A stretch of DNA of 64,000 bases from Rhizobium gallicum bv. gallicum R602sp (GCF_000816845.1 NZ_CP006877.1:2113501-2177500), one strand, 5' to 3'; counted from the stretch's first letter, positions 10,227 to 20,085 are shown. Notes: generated from the sequence alone by a model not told the origin. Numbers and translations: made by a program.

Positions 10227-10532
10227 TTTAGTCACCTTTGTCTCGCCGGGATCAACGCCCGGCGCCTGTCGTCCACGATAACGGCGGCTTATAAACCTTT
10301 AGCATCCGCTTGCCTAGCGCCGTTCGACAGGTTCTGAACGGGTCGCGAAACCTGCCGCGCTTATAGGGAAACCCTCTGATGCGCCTTCAATCCCGCCCTC
10401 CGGTTTACGTTACATATACCATGAATTTTTGGGGGTAATTCAGCAATTTGTGTCAAACCCGAAGCTGAAACTGCCCGCCATGAAGAGCGCGCTTTGTCTT
10501 CGCCGATGATCGGCCCGATCCTGGGGAATGAT
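10227..10532. other. Intergenic region between divergent genes
   Basis: This holds the upstream regions of the DAHP synthase (minus) and the TadG-like gene (plus). On the minus strand TTTATAAG near 10285-10295 could be a -10 element. I see no small coding sequence, riboswitch or strong repeat. Confidence 0.5.
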
Positions 10533-11873
10533 ATGAAGAAGCTGGCGCGCCGCCTTGTGGGCGATCGTTCGGGAAACTTTGGAATAATGACAGCATTGCT
10601 TGCCGTGCCAGTCCTCGGCGCGGCGGGTATGGCAGTCGATTTTGCCCATGCGCTCAGCCTCAGGACCCAGCTCTATGCGGCGGCGGACGCAGCGGCTGTG
10701 GGTGCCATTTCCGAGAAATCGCCGGCGGTGGCCAAAGCCATGACCATGCAGGGTGATGGGACCATCACCGTAGGCTCTGAAGACGCACAAAAGATGTTCG
10801 TGGGTCAGATGGCCGGCGAAACGAGCGAGTTGCCGATAGATCTTGAAATCAACGTTACGAAGACCGGCAGCGTCATCGAATCACGCGTGGCCTTCAGTGC
10901 TGTTATGCCGACCACCTTCATGCAGCTTCTGGGCCGCCAAAACGTCACCATCGGCGGCACCGCGACAGCGCAATACCAGACACCGTCTTACATGGACTTC
11001 TACATGCTTCTGGATAACACTCCTTCGATGGGAGTCGCCGCGACGCCGGATGATATCGAGCGAATGAAACATGCCACCAGATTTGGCAACGCTAAGGGCA
11101 AGGACGCTAAGTGCGCTTTTGCCTGCCATATCGTCTCCGAGAACGGTGTCGAAGACAAAACCAGCTACTATAACGTCGCACTAAACAACAACATTCCGAT
11201 ACGGATCGATGTGGTTGCGCAGGCGACAAAGGCACTGATGCAGACGGCCGAGCAAACCCAGACGGTTAAGGGGCAGTTCCGCATGGCCGCTTACACCTTC
11301 GGCAAGACAGCCCAGGATGCGCAGCTTTTCAAAGTCGCGGAACTGGACGAGAACCTGTCGACAGTCGGCGACGCGACTAAGAATATTAAGCTTATGAGCA
11401 TCCCCTTTCAGAACTACAACCAAGATCAGCAGACCAGCTTCGACGATGCGCTCACCAAAATCGAAAAAGAGATCAAAGAAATTCCCGGCCAGGGCACGAG
11501 TAGCGCGGACCGCCAGAAGATCGTCTTCTTCGTCTCAGATGGTGTGGGTGACCACGCCAAGCCCACAGGTTGCACCAGCCCGAAAGGCAGGGTCAACAGC
11601 ACTCGCTGCATCGAACCTATCGATACGAAGTTCTGCGAATATCTGAAAAAAAAGAATATCAAGATAGCCGTTCTTTATACGACCTATCTGCCCCTAGAGG
11701 ACAACGGCTTCTGGAAGGACTGGGTTAAACCGTTCGACGGCAGCATCGCCACCCGAATGCAAGAATGTGCGAGCCCCGGCTACTTTTTCCAGGTGTCCCT
11801 GACGCAAGGCATTTCCGAGGCTATGGACACCCTCTTCCACAAGATCGTCAGCACGCCGCGCCTCACCAGGTGA
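10533..11873 (+). CDS. TadE/TadG-like pilus-assembly protein with von Willebrand A domain
   Basis: A 446-residue protein. It begins with the Flp-pilus TadE/TadG-type N terminus: DRSGNFGIMTALLAVPVLGA at residues 11-30 is a type-IV-pilin-like hydrophobic helix, followed by DFAHALSLRTQLYAAADAAA. A vWA domain follows with a MIDAS-like DNTPSMG at 161-167 and IVFFVSDGVGD later on. I chose the ATG at 10533 because GGGGAA precedes it; an upstream ATG at 10494 lacks this. TadG proteins help build Flp adhesive pili at the envelope, but no other tad/cpa gene is nearby. Several cysteine pairs (CAFAC, CTSP...CIEP, CEYL) suggest an oxidised periplasmic domain. Confidence 0.85.
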   Translation: MKKLARRLVGDRSGNFGIMTALLAVPVLGAAGMAVDFAHALSLRTQLYAAADAAAVGAISEKSPAVAKAMTMQGDGTITVGSEDAQKMFVGQMAGETSELPIDLEINVTKTGSVIESRVAFSAVMPTTFMQLLGRQNVTIGGTATAQYQTPSYMDFYMLLDNTPSMGVAATPDDIERMKHATRFGNAKGKDAKCAFACHIVSENGVEDKTSYYNVALNNNIPIRIDVVAQATKALMQTAEQTQTVKGQFRMAAYTFGKTAQDAQLFKVAELDENLSTVGDATKNIKLMSIPFQNYNQDQQTSFDDALTKIEKEIKEIPGQGTSSADRQKIVFFVSDGVGDHAKPTGCTSPKGRVNSTRCIEPIDTKFCEYLKKKNIKIAVLYTTYLPLEDNGFWKDWVKPFDGSIATRMQECASPGYFFQVSLTQGISEAMDTLFHKIVSTPRLTR

Positions 11874-11897
11874 TCGAGGCGCCACCCAACGCGAACC

Positions 11898-13283
11898 TCA
11901 AACACGCTCGCCATTCCGGATTCGATAGCTCGGCACATACATCGTCACCAGCTCTTCCGCCGCCGTGGGGTGCACCGCCATGGTGCGGTCGAAATCCTCC
12001 TTGGTGCATCCGGCCTTCAGCGTGATCCCGAGGATCTGCGCCATCTCGCCGGCGTCATGCCCGAGGATATGGGCGCCGACGACCTTGCGGCTTTCTGCAT
12101 CGACGATCAGCTTCATCAGCATCTTTTCGGACCGGCCGGACAGCGTCGCCTTCAGCGGCCGGAACTGCGCCCGGTAGATCTCGAGCTCCCTGTAGCGTTT
12201 CGCCGCCTCCTCTTCCGAAAGGCCGACCGTGCCGATCTCGGGCTGGGAGAAGACAGCCGTTGCGATTAGCTCGTGATCCGGCTTCGTCGGATTGTTCTTG
12301 TATTCCGTCTCGATGAAGCACATCGCCTCGTGGATCGCGACCGGCGTGAGCTGTACCCTGTCGGTGACATCGCCGAGTGCGTAGATGTTGTCGGCGCTCG
12401 TCCGCGAATATTCGTCGACGACGATCGCGCCGCGCTCGTTCGTTTTCACACCTGCCACCTCAAGCCCAAGCCCGTCGGTATTCGGATCACGTCCGAGCGC
12501 GAGCAACACGGCGCCGGCATTCAGTGTGCCATTATTCAGGGTCTCGACGGCAAGCCCTTGCTCGCCCTTCGACACCATTTCCAGGGTGTCGCGGCACAGG
12601 ATGCGAATACCCTTGGCAACCATTGCCTCGTGCAGGCCGCGGCGCAGATCCTGGTCGAAGCGAGAGAGGATTTCCGCCCCGCGGTAGACCAGCGTCGTCT
12701 CGACACCCAGTCCATGGAAGATATTGGCAAATTCCACGGCAATATAGCCGCCGCCCGCAATCACGATCGCCTTCGGCAGGTCTTCGAGATGGAACGCCTC
12801 GTTGGAGGAAATGCAAAGCTCGTGTCCCGGAAGCGCCGCATGCGGGTTCGGCCGGCCGCCGGTCGCAATGACGATGGTCTTAGCCGTCACCGTCTCACCG
12901 GTCTTCACTAGCCGGATCGTATGCGCATCGACGAGCTCGGCGCGCGTCTCGAGGATTTCCGCATCCGCGCCGGAAAGTCCCTTCTTATAGAGCCCCTCCA
13001 GCCGCGCGATTTCGGCGTCCTTGGCAGCGATCAGCTTCTTCCAGTCGAAAGAGCTTTCCCCGACCGTCCAGCCGAAGCCGGCGGCATCCTCGAAATGCTC
13101 CTGATATTGCGACGCATAGACGAACAACTTCTTGGGCACGCACCCGCGGATGACGCAGGTGCCGCCGTAGCGGTATTCCTCTGCGATCGCGACCTTCTTG
13201 CCGAGCGACGCGGCAATGCGCGCGCTTCGCACGCCCCCCGAACCGCCGCCGATGACGAAGAGGTCGTAATCATAGGAAGACAT
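11898..13283 (-). CDS. gor: Glutathione-disulfide reductase
   Basis: A 461-residue NADPH-dependent flavoenzyme that reduces GSSG to GSH in the cytoplasm. It shows the FAD-binding GGGSGGVRSARIA at 12-24, the redox-active disulfide Cys43/Cys48 in GGTCVIRGCVPKK, a second Rossmann motif IAGGGYIAVEFANI, the FAD contact YALGDVTDRVQLTPVA, and the C-terminal His-Glu pair in AVHPTAAEELV. The start at MSSYDYD follows GGAGC; an open frame extends upstream to 13352 but adds no conserved residues. It is separated from the upstream DUF2059 gene by a terminator, so it probably has its own promoter. Confidence 0.97.
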   Translation of the reverse strand: MSSYDYDLFVIGGGSGGVRSARIAASLGKKVAIAEEYRYGGTCVIRGCVPKKLFVYASQYQEHFEDAAGFGWTVGESSFDWKKLIAAKDAEIARLEGLYKKGLSGADAEILETRAELVDAHTIRLVKTGETVTAKTIVIATGGRPNPHAALPGHELCISSNEAFHLEDLPKAIVIAGGGYIAVEFANIFHGLGVETTLVYRGAEILSRFDQDLRRGLHEAMVAKGIRILCRDTLEMVSKGEQGLAVETLNNGTLNAGAVLLALGRDPNTDGLGLEVAGVKTNERGAIVVDEYSRTSADNIYALGDVTDRVQLTPVAIHEAMCFIETEYKNNPTKPDHELIATAVFSQPEIGTVGLSEEEAAKRYRELEIYRAQFRPLKATLSGRSEKMLMKLIVDAESRKVVGAHILGHDAGEMAQILGITLKAGCTKEDFDRTMAVHPTAAEELVTMYVPSYRIRNGERV

Positions 13284-13343
13284 GGACGGGTGCTCCGTTA
13301 GGAATCGGCAGGAATGGCTCGATGGATATAGTATCTGCGCCTG

Positions 13344-13373
13344 CAAAAACAAAAGCCCGGACGATGCCGGGCT
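13344..13373 (-). terminator. Rho-independent terminator after the DUF2059 gene
   Basis: On the minus strand AGCCCGG / CCGGGCT with a six-base loop is followed by TTTTGTTTTT. It lies about 22 bases past the stop codon at 13395 and before gor. Confidence 0.88.
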
Positions 13374-13394
13374 CTTGCGATAACATCAGCCGTG

Positions 13395-13970
13395 TCAGGG
13401 CTTTGCAGCAGGAGCAGGCGCACCTGCCGGCTTGTCGCCGGCCGGGGGAGTTTCCGGCACAGGCTCTACCTTGATGACCTTGCTGAGTTCCGTATTGGCA
13501 TTCTTCTGGAGATCGCGGGCAATGCCCTGCGCCCAGATATCGGCTGCCCTGTTCGTTTCCCGCGAAGCGACGGGGCCGTCCTTCAGAAGCTTCTTGCCGA
13601 CCGGCGAGTTGTAGAAGTCGGCGATGGCCTTCAGCTCTTCAACCGTGAATGCCTTTGCATAGTTCGTTGCGGCTTCCTTCTCGAGATCGGAGCGGCGCGG
13701 TGCGAGCGCCAGAGCCTGTGCGTCGACCGTTGCGCTGATCACGTCTTCGTAGTTCGGCGAATCCTGAATGAGGCCGGCCTTCAGGCGTTCGGCGAGGCCG
13801 GGCAGGATATTGTCGAACTGCGCCGTTGCGCCAATGGCGGCAACGGCTGCACGCGCGGCCTTCAACTGCTCGTCGGAAATTTCCTGCGCCTGCGCAGCTG
13901 AGCCGAAAGCGATGCCGGAGAGAATAACCGTCGCGGCGGCAAAACGGCCAAGACCTGCAAATTTCTTCAT
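13395..13970 (-). CDS. DUF2059 family exported protein
   Basis: A 191-residue protein with a classic signal peptide (KKFAGLGRFAAATVILSGIA, cut after AAQA at about residue 29). It is followed by the DUF2059 helical domain, with FTVEELKAIADFYNSPVGKK around residue 109. The C terminus is Pro/Ala-rich (PAGDKPAGAPAPAAKP) and likely disordered. The family is periplasmic and of unknown function. The gene starts 17 bases after the rpiA stop on the same strand and ends at a strong terminator, so rpiA-DUF2059 looks like a two-gene operon. Confidence 0.9.
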   Translation of the reverse strand: MKKFAGLGRFAAATVILSGIAFGSAAQAQEISDEQLKAARAAVAAIGATAQFDNILPGLAERLKAGLIQDSPNYEDVISATVDAQALALAPRRSDLEKEAATNYAKAFTVEELKAIADFYNSPVGKKLLKDGPVASRETNRAADIWAQGIARDLQKNANTELSKVIKVEPVPETPPAGDKPAGAPAPAAKP

Positions 13971-13987
13971 GAGTTTCTGTGCTCCTG

Positions 13988-14686
13988 TTATCTGTTCGCC
14001 TGCAGCGTGCGCGCACCCGCTGGACCCGCGATGATCGCAAGTGACGCCATATTGAGAAAAAGCCCGTGCTCGACGACGCCGGGTATCGAATTCAGCTCGC
14101 TCGAAAGCGCGTCTGCATCAGGAATGCGGCCAAAAGATGCGTCGATGATGTAGTGGCCGCCGTCCGTGGTAAATTCTCCGTCACCGGATTGGCGAAGTGT
14201 CAGGCTGCCGGTCAGACCGAGCCTGGCAGCCTTCCTTTCGATCGCGATCCGTGTGGAAACGAGACCGAATGGATTGACTTCGATCGGCAGCGGAAACTGG
14301 CCGAGCGTCTCGACCAGCTTGCTCTCGTCGGCAATCACGATCACGCGGTCTGAAGCCGCCGCTACGATCTTTTCGCGCAGCAACGCCCCGCCACCGCCCT
14401 TGACCAGGCGCAGGCTCGCATCGATTTCGTCGGCGCCGTCGACCGTCAAGTCGAGTTCCGGGAGTTCGTCGAGAGATTTCAGCGGTACGCCGAGTTCGAC
14501 GCAAAGCCGCGCCGTGCGCTCCGACGTCGGGACACCCTCGACCCTGAAACCACCGGCAACCTTCTCCGCGAGCAGGCGAACGAACTCCTCTGCCGTACTT
14601 CCCGTCCCGATCCCGAGGCGCATTCCACTCTCGACGTGGGTAAGAGCCGCCTCGGCGGCCTTGATCTTCATTTCGCGGGCGTCCAT
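13988..14686 (-). CDS. rpiA: Ribose-5-phosphate isomerase A
   Basis: A 232-residue enzyme interconverting ribose-5-phosphate and ribulose-5-phosphate in the pentose phosphate pathway. Visible motifs are [11 protein letters not shown] (phosphate loop) at about 25-35, TVDGADEID with the catalytic acid residues at about 80-88, and [15 protein letters not shown] at about 94-108. The start [15 protein letters not shown] gives the usual family length; GGAG lies about ten bases upstream. The frame stays open to 14830 but that extension has no family similarity. It is followed by the DUF2059 gene and divergent from gph. Confidence 0.95.
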   Translation of the reverse strand: MDAREMKIKAAEAALTHVESGMRLGIGTGSTAEEFVRLLAEKVAGGFRVEGVPTSERTARLCVELGVPLKSLDELPELDLTVDGADEIDASLRLVKGGGGALLREKIVAAASDRVIVIADESKLVETLGQFPLPIEVNPFGLVSTRIAIERKAARLGLTGSLTLRQSGDGEFTTDGGHYIIDASFGRIPDADALSSELNSIPGVVEHGLFLNMASLAIIAGPAGARTLQANR

Positions 14687-14880
14687 GCGCCGCCTACTCC
14701 GGTTGTTTCGTTGGATGTGCTGTTTACACGGCTCGTATGGCAAACGAAAGCCAAAATAATAGCAGGAAACCGAAATGCGAAAGCATCGCGCTGCGGCGTT
14801 AAGGCCATAGTCTTGGCGTTGCTTTTTCAATGCCCATCACCTACTCCGGGAAGACCGGATTTCATGAAGAGGCAATTTCC

Positions 14881-15588
14881 TTGACCCCTGCCCTTGTCGT
14901 ATTCGATCTCGACGGCACGCTGCTCGATACCCATGCCGATCTCGTCGAGAGCCTGAATCTCACGATCGCCGCGCTCGATCTCGCGCCCGTGACTTATGCC
15001 GATCTAACCCATCTCGTGGGCCACGGCGCAAAGGTGATGATCGAGCGCGCCTGCAGGCTGCGCGGCCACCCGCTTTCGGAGAGCGAGCTGCCGCCGCTGC
15101 TGGAACGCTTCATCGCCCATTACACCGATACGATGCCCGGTCATACACAGCCATATCCCGGCCTGATCGCCGCCATGGATACTTTAAAAATCGAGGGATA
15201 CAAACTCGCCGTCTGCACCAACAAGCTGGAATCGCTGGCGCTGACGCTTCTGCGGAAACTCCACCTCACCGGTTATTTCGACGCTATCACCGGCGGCGAC
15301 ACCTTTCCGGTCCGCAAACCCGATGCGCAGCACCTGACCGGCACGATCGAACGCGCCGGCGGCATACTGGCACGCAGCATCATGATCGGCGACAGCCTCA
15401 ACGACATCGCCGTCGCTAGAAACGCCAACGTCCCATCGATCGCCGTCCCCTTCGGCTATTCCGACGTGCCGGTCGAAACGCTGCGCCCCGACCGGATCAT
15501 CCTGCACTATGACGAACTGACGCCCGAACTCGTCGAAACCGTCATTTGCGATTTTGCGCGGTCGAACGCGGTGGCTGCTTCTCGCTGA
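14881..15588 (+). CDS. gph: HAD-family phosphoglycolate phosphatase
   Basis: A 235-residue HAD hydrolase that removes phosphate from 2-phosphoglycolate. Motif I is FDLDGTLLDT near the N terminus, motif II is CTNK, and motifs III/IV are VRKPDAQHL with GDSLNDIAVARNA. The helical cap (LVGHGAKVMIERACRLRG) is of the Gph type. I chose the TTG at 14881, which puts VVFDLDGT at the normal distance from the start and has AGAGG eight or nine bases upstream. An ATG at 14830 would add 17 residues and has no ribosome site. Other HAD sugar phosphatases are an alternative assignment. Confidence 0.88.
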   Translation: MTPALVVFDLDGTLLDTHADLVESLNLTIAALDLAPVTYADLTHLVGHGAKVMIERACRLRGHPLSESELPPLLERFIAHYTDTMPGHTQPYPGLIAAMDTLKIEGYKLAVCTNKLESLALTLLRKLHLTGYFDAITGGDTFPVRKPDAQHLTGTIERAGGILARSIMIGDSLNDIAVARNANVPSIAVPFGYSDVPVETLRPDRIILHYDELTPELVETVICDFARSNAVAASR

Positions 15589-16263
15589 AATTCCCGATCA
15601 AGCGCGCGGCAAACTCATTTGGACCGCAGCTCCACTATATGTCGATTTATTCGAACTTCCTCGCGCGTGCTCTCAAATATGAATGCCTTTGAACAGAGTG
15701 CTTGCAAGACGGTCAGCGACCCGGAGCCGGGTCAGCCGATTTAGGGGAGCTTGGACCGCGATGTCGGTGGCAATGGCGATCCACAACGCAATGAAGAATG
15801 GGCCAGGTGCAGATCCTTGGGTTCGGAAAAGTGGAACTATCCCCAAGTCACGGTTAGGTTTCCGCCGCTGCGCCACGCAATACTTCGTCGACCGAAACGT
15901 TGAAACGCGCATAGTCAGTCAAGAAACCAGAGATATCCCCGAGGACCTTCCGCATATCGAAAGTACGGGAAAGCGTTCTCGCACGACTGGATCAAGAACG
16001 ATCTCGTAGCCTGGAAAATTCTGCCGATAACCGCCACGTCGGCGAATACAACATCGTGAAGGTCGATGGCGGCTTGCATCACTACATGGCTGGCTGATCC
16101 GCCCGTAAGTATTGCGCCAAGATTCAAGAATGCAGCAGGCCAAAAGCCCCGCGTCCTCATCCCCGCTTCGGACTCGTCGCACTCCTGCTCTCGGGTGCGG
16201 CACGGAGCACTTCGCGCCGGCGGCGATCCCGAAGACCGCCGCCCCATTCCCGATCGAAAACAA
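15589..16263. other. 675-base region without a confident gene
   Basis: There is no convincing intact gene between gph and the L,D-transpeptidase. Short stretches look protein-like but lack starts or are interrupted. One is a 33-codon minus-strand frame at 15854-15955 (MRKVLGDISGFLTDYARF...). Another is a plus-strand tail around 16020-16090 (HVGEYNIVKVDGGLHHYMAG). They may be remnants of decayed genes. Confidence 0.4.
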
Positions 16264-18126
16264 TCAGATCTGAGCGTCCCGCGCCTTCGTCGTCGTCTCG
16301 AATGCCTTCTCGACATAAGCATCGCGGCCATAGACATCGTCGAAATATTCCACGACCCCGTCCTTGTTTGGCCATGCCGTGAAGTAGGACACGTAGACCG
16401 GAATTTTCTGCGGAACCGAGACCGCCTTGTTCTGGCCAGCGGCGATCTGCCTTGCCACATCGGCGACGCTCGTGTTGAGCACGGCCGCCGCCATCGCGCG
16501 CGGATCGGCAAGACGCACGCAGCCATGGCTCAGCGCCCGCATGTCGCGCTTGAAGAAGCTCTTCGAGGGCGTGTCGTGCATGTAGATCGCATGGCTGTTC
16601 GGGAACAGTATCTTCAATTCGCCCAAGGCATTGTCGCCGCTCGGCGGTTGGCGCACGGAGACATTGGAGGTCGAGCCGTACCAATCGACGCTGGACGACG
16701 GAACCGCATGGCCGTTGATCGCTACTTCATAGCCGAGACGGTCGAGATAATTCGGGTCGGCGCGCAGCTTCGGCAGCATTTCGTTGATAATGATCGACTG
16801 CGGAACGCCCCAGAACGGATTGAACTCGACGGTCTCGATCTCATCCTGGAAGAAATAGGTCTGGTTGGATTTCTGACCGACCACGACGCGCATCGACAAC
16901 TGTTCCTTGTTGTCGTTGTGGTAGTAGACCATAAAGGCCGGCTGGTTGATGAAGACGTAGCGCGAGCCGAGATCTTCCGGCAGCCAGCGCGCCTGCTCCA
17001 TCGCGACGGTGAGCTTGTCGATCTTCGAAGCGTTGCTGTCGCCGCCAGTCATGATGCGGACGGTCGCCTGGCCGATTACGCCGTCCGGCTTCAGATTATG
17101 TTCCTTCTGGAAACTCTCGACCAGCGAAACGAGCTCGGGCGAGTAGACGAAGCCGCCGCTATAGGCGGCAAGCGTTGCCGCATGCTGCGCCTTCAGCGCT
17201 TCTGAGGCGTGCTTGCCGATGGCCTTGACGATATTGGCGACTTCCGGCGAGCTGTCGCCCGGGCGCAGCAGCCGATCGAGCGAGATCGTGATCGGCTCGT
17301 CGCCAGCCGTCTCGGCCTTGAGCTTGTCGAGTTCCTCCTTGAGTGCCGCGAATTGCGGGCCATCCGGCGTGCGGCTGGTCAGATAGGCGCCGATATCCGG
17401 GCTCATGCGTGCAAGCTTCAGAACCGGACCGAGGTTGACCTGCTTGCGCCTGAAATCGTGGTAGCCCGAAATCTTGTTCGGATCGATGCGTCCGCGCACC
17501 GTATCCTGGACATAGGCGAGCACCTTCGAGGAAAGCTGCAGCTCGAACTGCGTAAGAGCGCGGTCGCGGGCGGCCGGATCCGGATTGGACGGGTCGACGG
17601 CCGGCAGGTCGACGGTGTAGTCGGCCGGGTCGAGGCCGACGGAACCGACACCGGAAAGGAAACTCATCGCCGCCTTGGCACGATCGTTGATCTCTGCGCC
17701 GGTCAGCCAGACAAAGGGGTTCTTGGAGCTGCCGTAATAGGCTTCGAGAGCCTTTGCGACGTTTACGTCGGCGCGAACCTTCGCTTCGGCGAGGAACTGG
17801 CGTTCGACGACGACCGGCCCCATGGCCGCTTCACCGGACGCAGACGCGATCGCACCCGTCACCGTCGGCTCGGCAAACTTGGCGATATTGACGAAGCGCA
17901 TCGCGTCCGGCTTGTAGGTATAGTAGCGCGGACCGCTGACCTTCGGTAGCGGCATGGCCGGCATTTCGCCGAACTCGCCTGGATTGGCGGGATTGATGAT
18001 CGGGGTCCGCTCGCGGTGGCCGCGGATCATGTCCATCAGCGTATAAGCATGCGCCGGCGCGGCCATCGCCGCAAATCCGCAGGAAAGTGCCAGTGCGGAG
18101 ACCGCACCCTTGAAAAACGATGTCAT
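16264..18126 (-). CDS. L,D-transpeptidase (YcbB/LdtD-like) with peptidoglycan-binding domain
   Basis: A 620-residue exported cell-wall enzyme. It has a signal peptide (TSFFKGAVSALALSCGFAAM, cut after AHA). A scaffold domain of the YcbB type follows, then a peptidoglycan-binding repeat (LVSLVESFQKEHNLKPDGVI). The C-terminal YkuD catalytic domain has HDTPSKSFF and the active-site SHGCVRL, with Cys536. These enzymes make 3-3 crosslinks between diaminopimelate residues, which are abundant in Rhizobiales that grow from the pole. The start at 18126 is set by the signal peptide; an upstream open frame to 18270 lacks one. It is monocistronic and divergent from fumC. Confidence 0.92.
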   Translation of the reverse strand: MTSFFKGAVSALALSCGFAAMAAPAHAYTLMDMIRGHRERTPIINPANPGEFGEMPAMPLPKVSGPRYYTYKPDAMRFVNIAKFAEPTVTGAIASASGEAAMGPVVVERQFLAEAKVRADVNVAKALEAYYGSSKNPFVWLTGAEINDRAKAAMSFLSGVGSVGLDPADYTVDLPAVDPSNPDPAARDRALTQFELQLSSKVLAYVQDTVRGRIDPNKISGYHDFRRKQVNLGPVLKLARMSPDIGAYLTSRTPDGPQFAALKEELDKLKAETAGDEPITISLDRLLRPGDSSPEVANIVKAIGKHASEALKAQHAATLAAYSGGFVYSPELVSLVESFQKEHNLKPDGVIGQATVRIMTGGDSNASKIDKLTVAMEQARWLPEDLGSRYVFINQPAFMVYYHNDNKEQLSMRVVVGQKSNQTYFFQDEIETVEFNPFWGVPQSIIINEMLPKLRADPNYLDRLGYEVAINGHAVPSSSVDWYGSTSNVSVRQPPSGDNALGELKILFPNSHAIYMHDTPSKSFFKRDMRALSHGCVRLADPRAMAAAVLNTSVADVARQIAAGQNKAVSVPQKIPVYVSYFTAWPNKDGVVEYFDDVYGRDAYVEKAFETTTKARDAQI

Positions 18127-18533
18127 GCTTTTTTCCAGTCCCAGTATCACGCTGTCCTTGGCATAGGCGAAGCCCATATCAAAATTCATATAGTCTGGCT
18201 TTCCCGGTCCATTGGCAGAAACCGGCTCCGAGCGCCAGAAGCACCGGCACAACTTGTGTGACGCCGTCAAAGCGTGCCGCCGGCAAGCAGTTCACACAAA
18301 ATTATGAAATTATTAGTTAATTTTTTACCGAATTTCGCGCGATTGCCACAGTGGTCAAACGCGCCCTCCAGGCATAAAGTTTCAAGCGTGTCCTAAAAAC
18401 CACGAAGAACGCCTAAAACATGAATAATGCTGTCATATTTCGTCTCCGGCCCGGTTTTCTTGAGGTCCGTTCGGACCTATAAGACCGACCTGAAACGAAC
18501 GCGCTCCGGCGAATGCGACAGGAAGGCATGGCT
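18127..18533. other. Divergent promoter region, L,D-transpeptidase / fumC
   Basis: AT-rich sequence at 18290-18335 probably carries the L,D-transpeptidase promoter. The fumC side holds the palindrome listed at 18463-18478 and a 20-codon plus-strand frame from 18420 that I do not consider a gene. Confidence 0.5.
18463..18478 (+). promoter_or_regulatory. Palindrome in the fumC core promoter, possible operator
   Basis: AGGTCC-GTTC-GGACCT is a perfect 6+6 inverted repeat. It is followed at once by TATAAG, which fits a -10 element, and preceded by GTTTTC near 18453 at about -35 distance. It sits about 55 bases before the fumC start. A repressor site is inferred from the position; the binding protein is unknown. 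Confidence 0.5.
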
Positions 18534-19925
18534 ATGACCTCGACCCGTACCGAAACAGATACCTTTGGCCCGATCGACGTGGCGGGCGACCGATATTGGG
18601 GCGCCCAGGCGCAGCGCTCGCTCGGCAATTTCAAGATCGGTTGGGAAAAGCAGCCGCTATCGATCGTGCGCGCCCTCGGCATCGTCAAGCAGGCAGCCGC
18701 CAGGGTGAACATGGAACTCGGCCAGCTCGATCCGGCAATCGGCAAGGCGATCGTCGACGCCGCTCAAGAAGTCATCGACGGCAAGCTCAACGAGCATTTC
18801 CCGCTCGTCGTCTGGCAGACAGGTTCGGGCACGCAGTCGAACATGAACGCCAACGAGGTGATCTCCAATCGGGCGATCGAAATGCTTGGCGGCGTCATGG
18901 GGTCCAAGAAGCCGGTGCATCCGAACGACCACGTCAACATGAGCCAGTCTTCGAACGATACATACCCGACAGCCATGCACGTCGCCTGCGCCGAGCAGAT
19001 CGCCCACCACCTGCTGCCGGCCTTGAAGCACCTGCATGCGGCCCTCGACATGAAGGTCGTCGAGTTCAACCACATCATCAAAATCGGCCGCACGCATACC
19101 CAGGACGCGACGCCGCTGACGCTCGGGCAGGAGTTCTCCGGCTATGCGGCCCAGGTCGGCTCCGCCATCAAGCGCATCGAGCTGACGCTTCCCGGCCTTT
19201 GCGAACTGGCGCAGGGCGGCACCGCCGTCGGCACCGGGCTCAACGCGCCAGTCGGCTTTGCGGAAAAGGTGGCGGAGGAGATCGCGAAGATTTCCGATAT
19301 GCCGTTTGTCACGGCGCCCAACAAGTTCGAGGCGCTTGCCTCCCATGACAGCATGGTTTTCAGCCACGGCGCCATCAATGCCGCAGCAGCCGCCCTCTTC
19401 AAGATCGCCAACGACATCCGCCTGCTCGGCTCCGGCCCACGTGCCGGCCTCGGCGAGCTGTCGCTGCCGGAAAACGAACCGGGCTCGTCGATCATGCCGG
19501 GCAAGGTCAACCCGACGCAGTGCGAGGCGCTGACGCAGGTCTGCGCCCACGTCTTCGGCAATCACGCCGCCCTCACCTTCGCAGGCAGCCAGGGTCATTT
19601 CGAGCTCAACGTCTATAACCCGATGATGGCCTATAATTTCCTGCAGTCCGTCCAGCTTCTCGGCGATGCGGCTATTTCCTTCACCGACAACTGCGTCGTC
19701 GGGATCGAGGCCCGCGAAGACAATATCAAGGCCGGCCTGGAGCGTTCGCTGATGCTCGTCACCGCGCTTGCCCCGACGATCGGCTACGACAACGCCGCCA
19801 AGATCGCCAAGACGGCGCACAAGAACGGCACGACGTTGAAGGAAGAAGCACTCGCAAGCGGGCTCGTCACCTCCGAACAGTACGACGAGATCGTCCGCCC
19901 CGAGCAGATGATCGGCCCGAAATAA
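18534..19925 (+). CDS. fumC: Class II fumarate hydratase
   Basis: A 463-residue oxygen-stable, iron-independent fumarase of the aspartase/fumarase superfamily, hydrating fumarate to malate in the TCA cycle. Signatures are [14 protein letters not shown] at about 99-112, [40 protein letters not shown], and the superfamily stamp [16 protein letters not shown] near 318. The start [13 protein letters not shown] has AGGAAGG about eight bases upstream; another ATG two codons earlier is possible. A class I fumarase is encoded 570 bases downstream on the same strand. Confidence 0.97.
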   Translation: MTSTRTETDTFGPIDVAGDRYWGAQAQRSLGNFKIGWEKQPLSIVRALGIVKQAAARVNMELGQLDPAIGKAIVDAAQEVIDGKLNEHFPLVVWQTGSGTQSNMNANEVISNRAIEMLGGVMGSKKPVHPNDHVNMSQSSNDTYPTAMHVACAEQIAHHLLPALKHLHAALDMKVVEFNHIIKIGRTHTQDATPLTLGQEFSGYAAQVGSAIKRIELTLPGLCELAQGGTAVGTGLNAPVGFAEKVAEEIAKISDMPFVTAPNKFEALASHDSMVFSHGAINAAAAALFKIANDIRLLGSGPRAGLGELSLPENEPGSSIMPGKVNPTQCEALTQVCAHVFGNHAALTFAGSQGHFELNVYNPMMAYNFLQSVQLLGDAAISFTDNCVVGIEAREDNIKAGLERSLMLVTALAPTIGYDNAAKIAKTAHKNGTTLKEEALASGLVTSEQYDEIVRPEQMIGPK

Positions 19926-20031
19926 GCCGGCGCGATCTCGTCCGCCAGACCTGTCCGGCAGTCGAAAGCTGATGGGCGATCGCCCTGAAACCAGCTGGCC
20001 GAAAAAAGGCTCGCAGAGAACTGTCACGATT

Positions 20032-20047
20032 GGCCCGTTTGCGGGCC
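20032..20047 (+). terminator. Possible fumC terminator hairpin
   Basis: GGCCCG-TTTG-CGGGCC is a perfect hairpin about 107 bases after the fumC stop. The following GGGCGGGTTTCT gives only a weak U tract, so termination here is uncertain. Confidence 0.3.
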
Positions 20048-20085
20048 GGGCGGGTTTCTACTGGCTGCCGGAAGCTCCGGCCCCT

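Noticed and set aside
15854..15955. 33-codon minus-strand frame starting MRKVLGDISGF
   Set aside because: It looks protein-like but is very short, has no clear ribosome site, and no family could be named; kept only as a remark on the region.
18420..18482. 20-codon frame upstream of fumC as a possible leader peptide
   Set aside because: It has no regulatory codon run and no ribosome site, and the palindrome explains the sequence better.
18657..20027. 456-codon open frame antisense to fumC
   Set aside because: It is a shadow of the GC-rich fumC codons; fumC is unambiguous and the antisense product has no family features.
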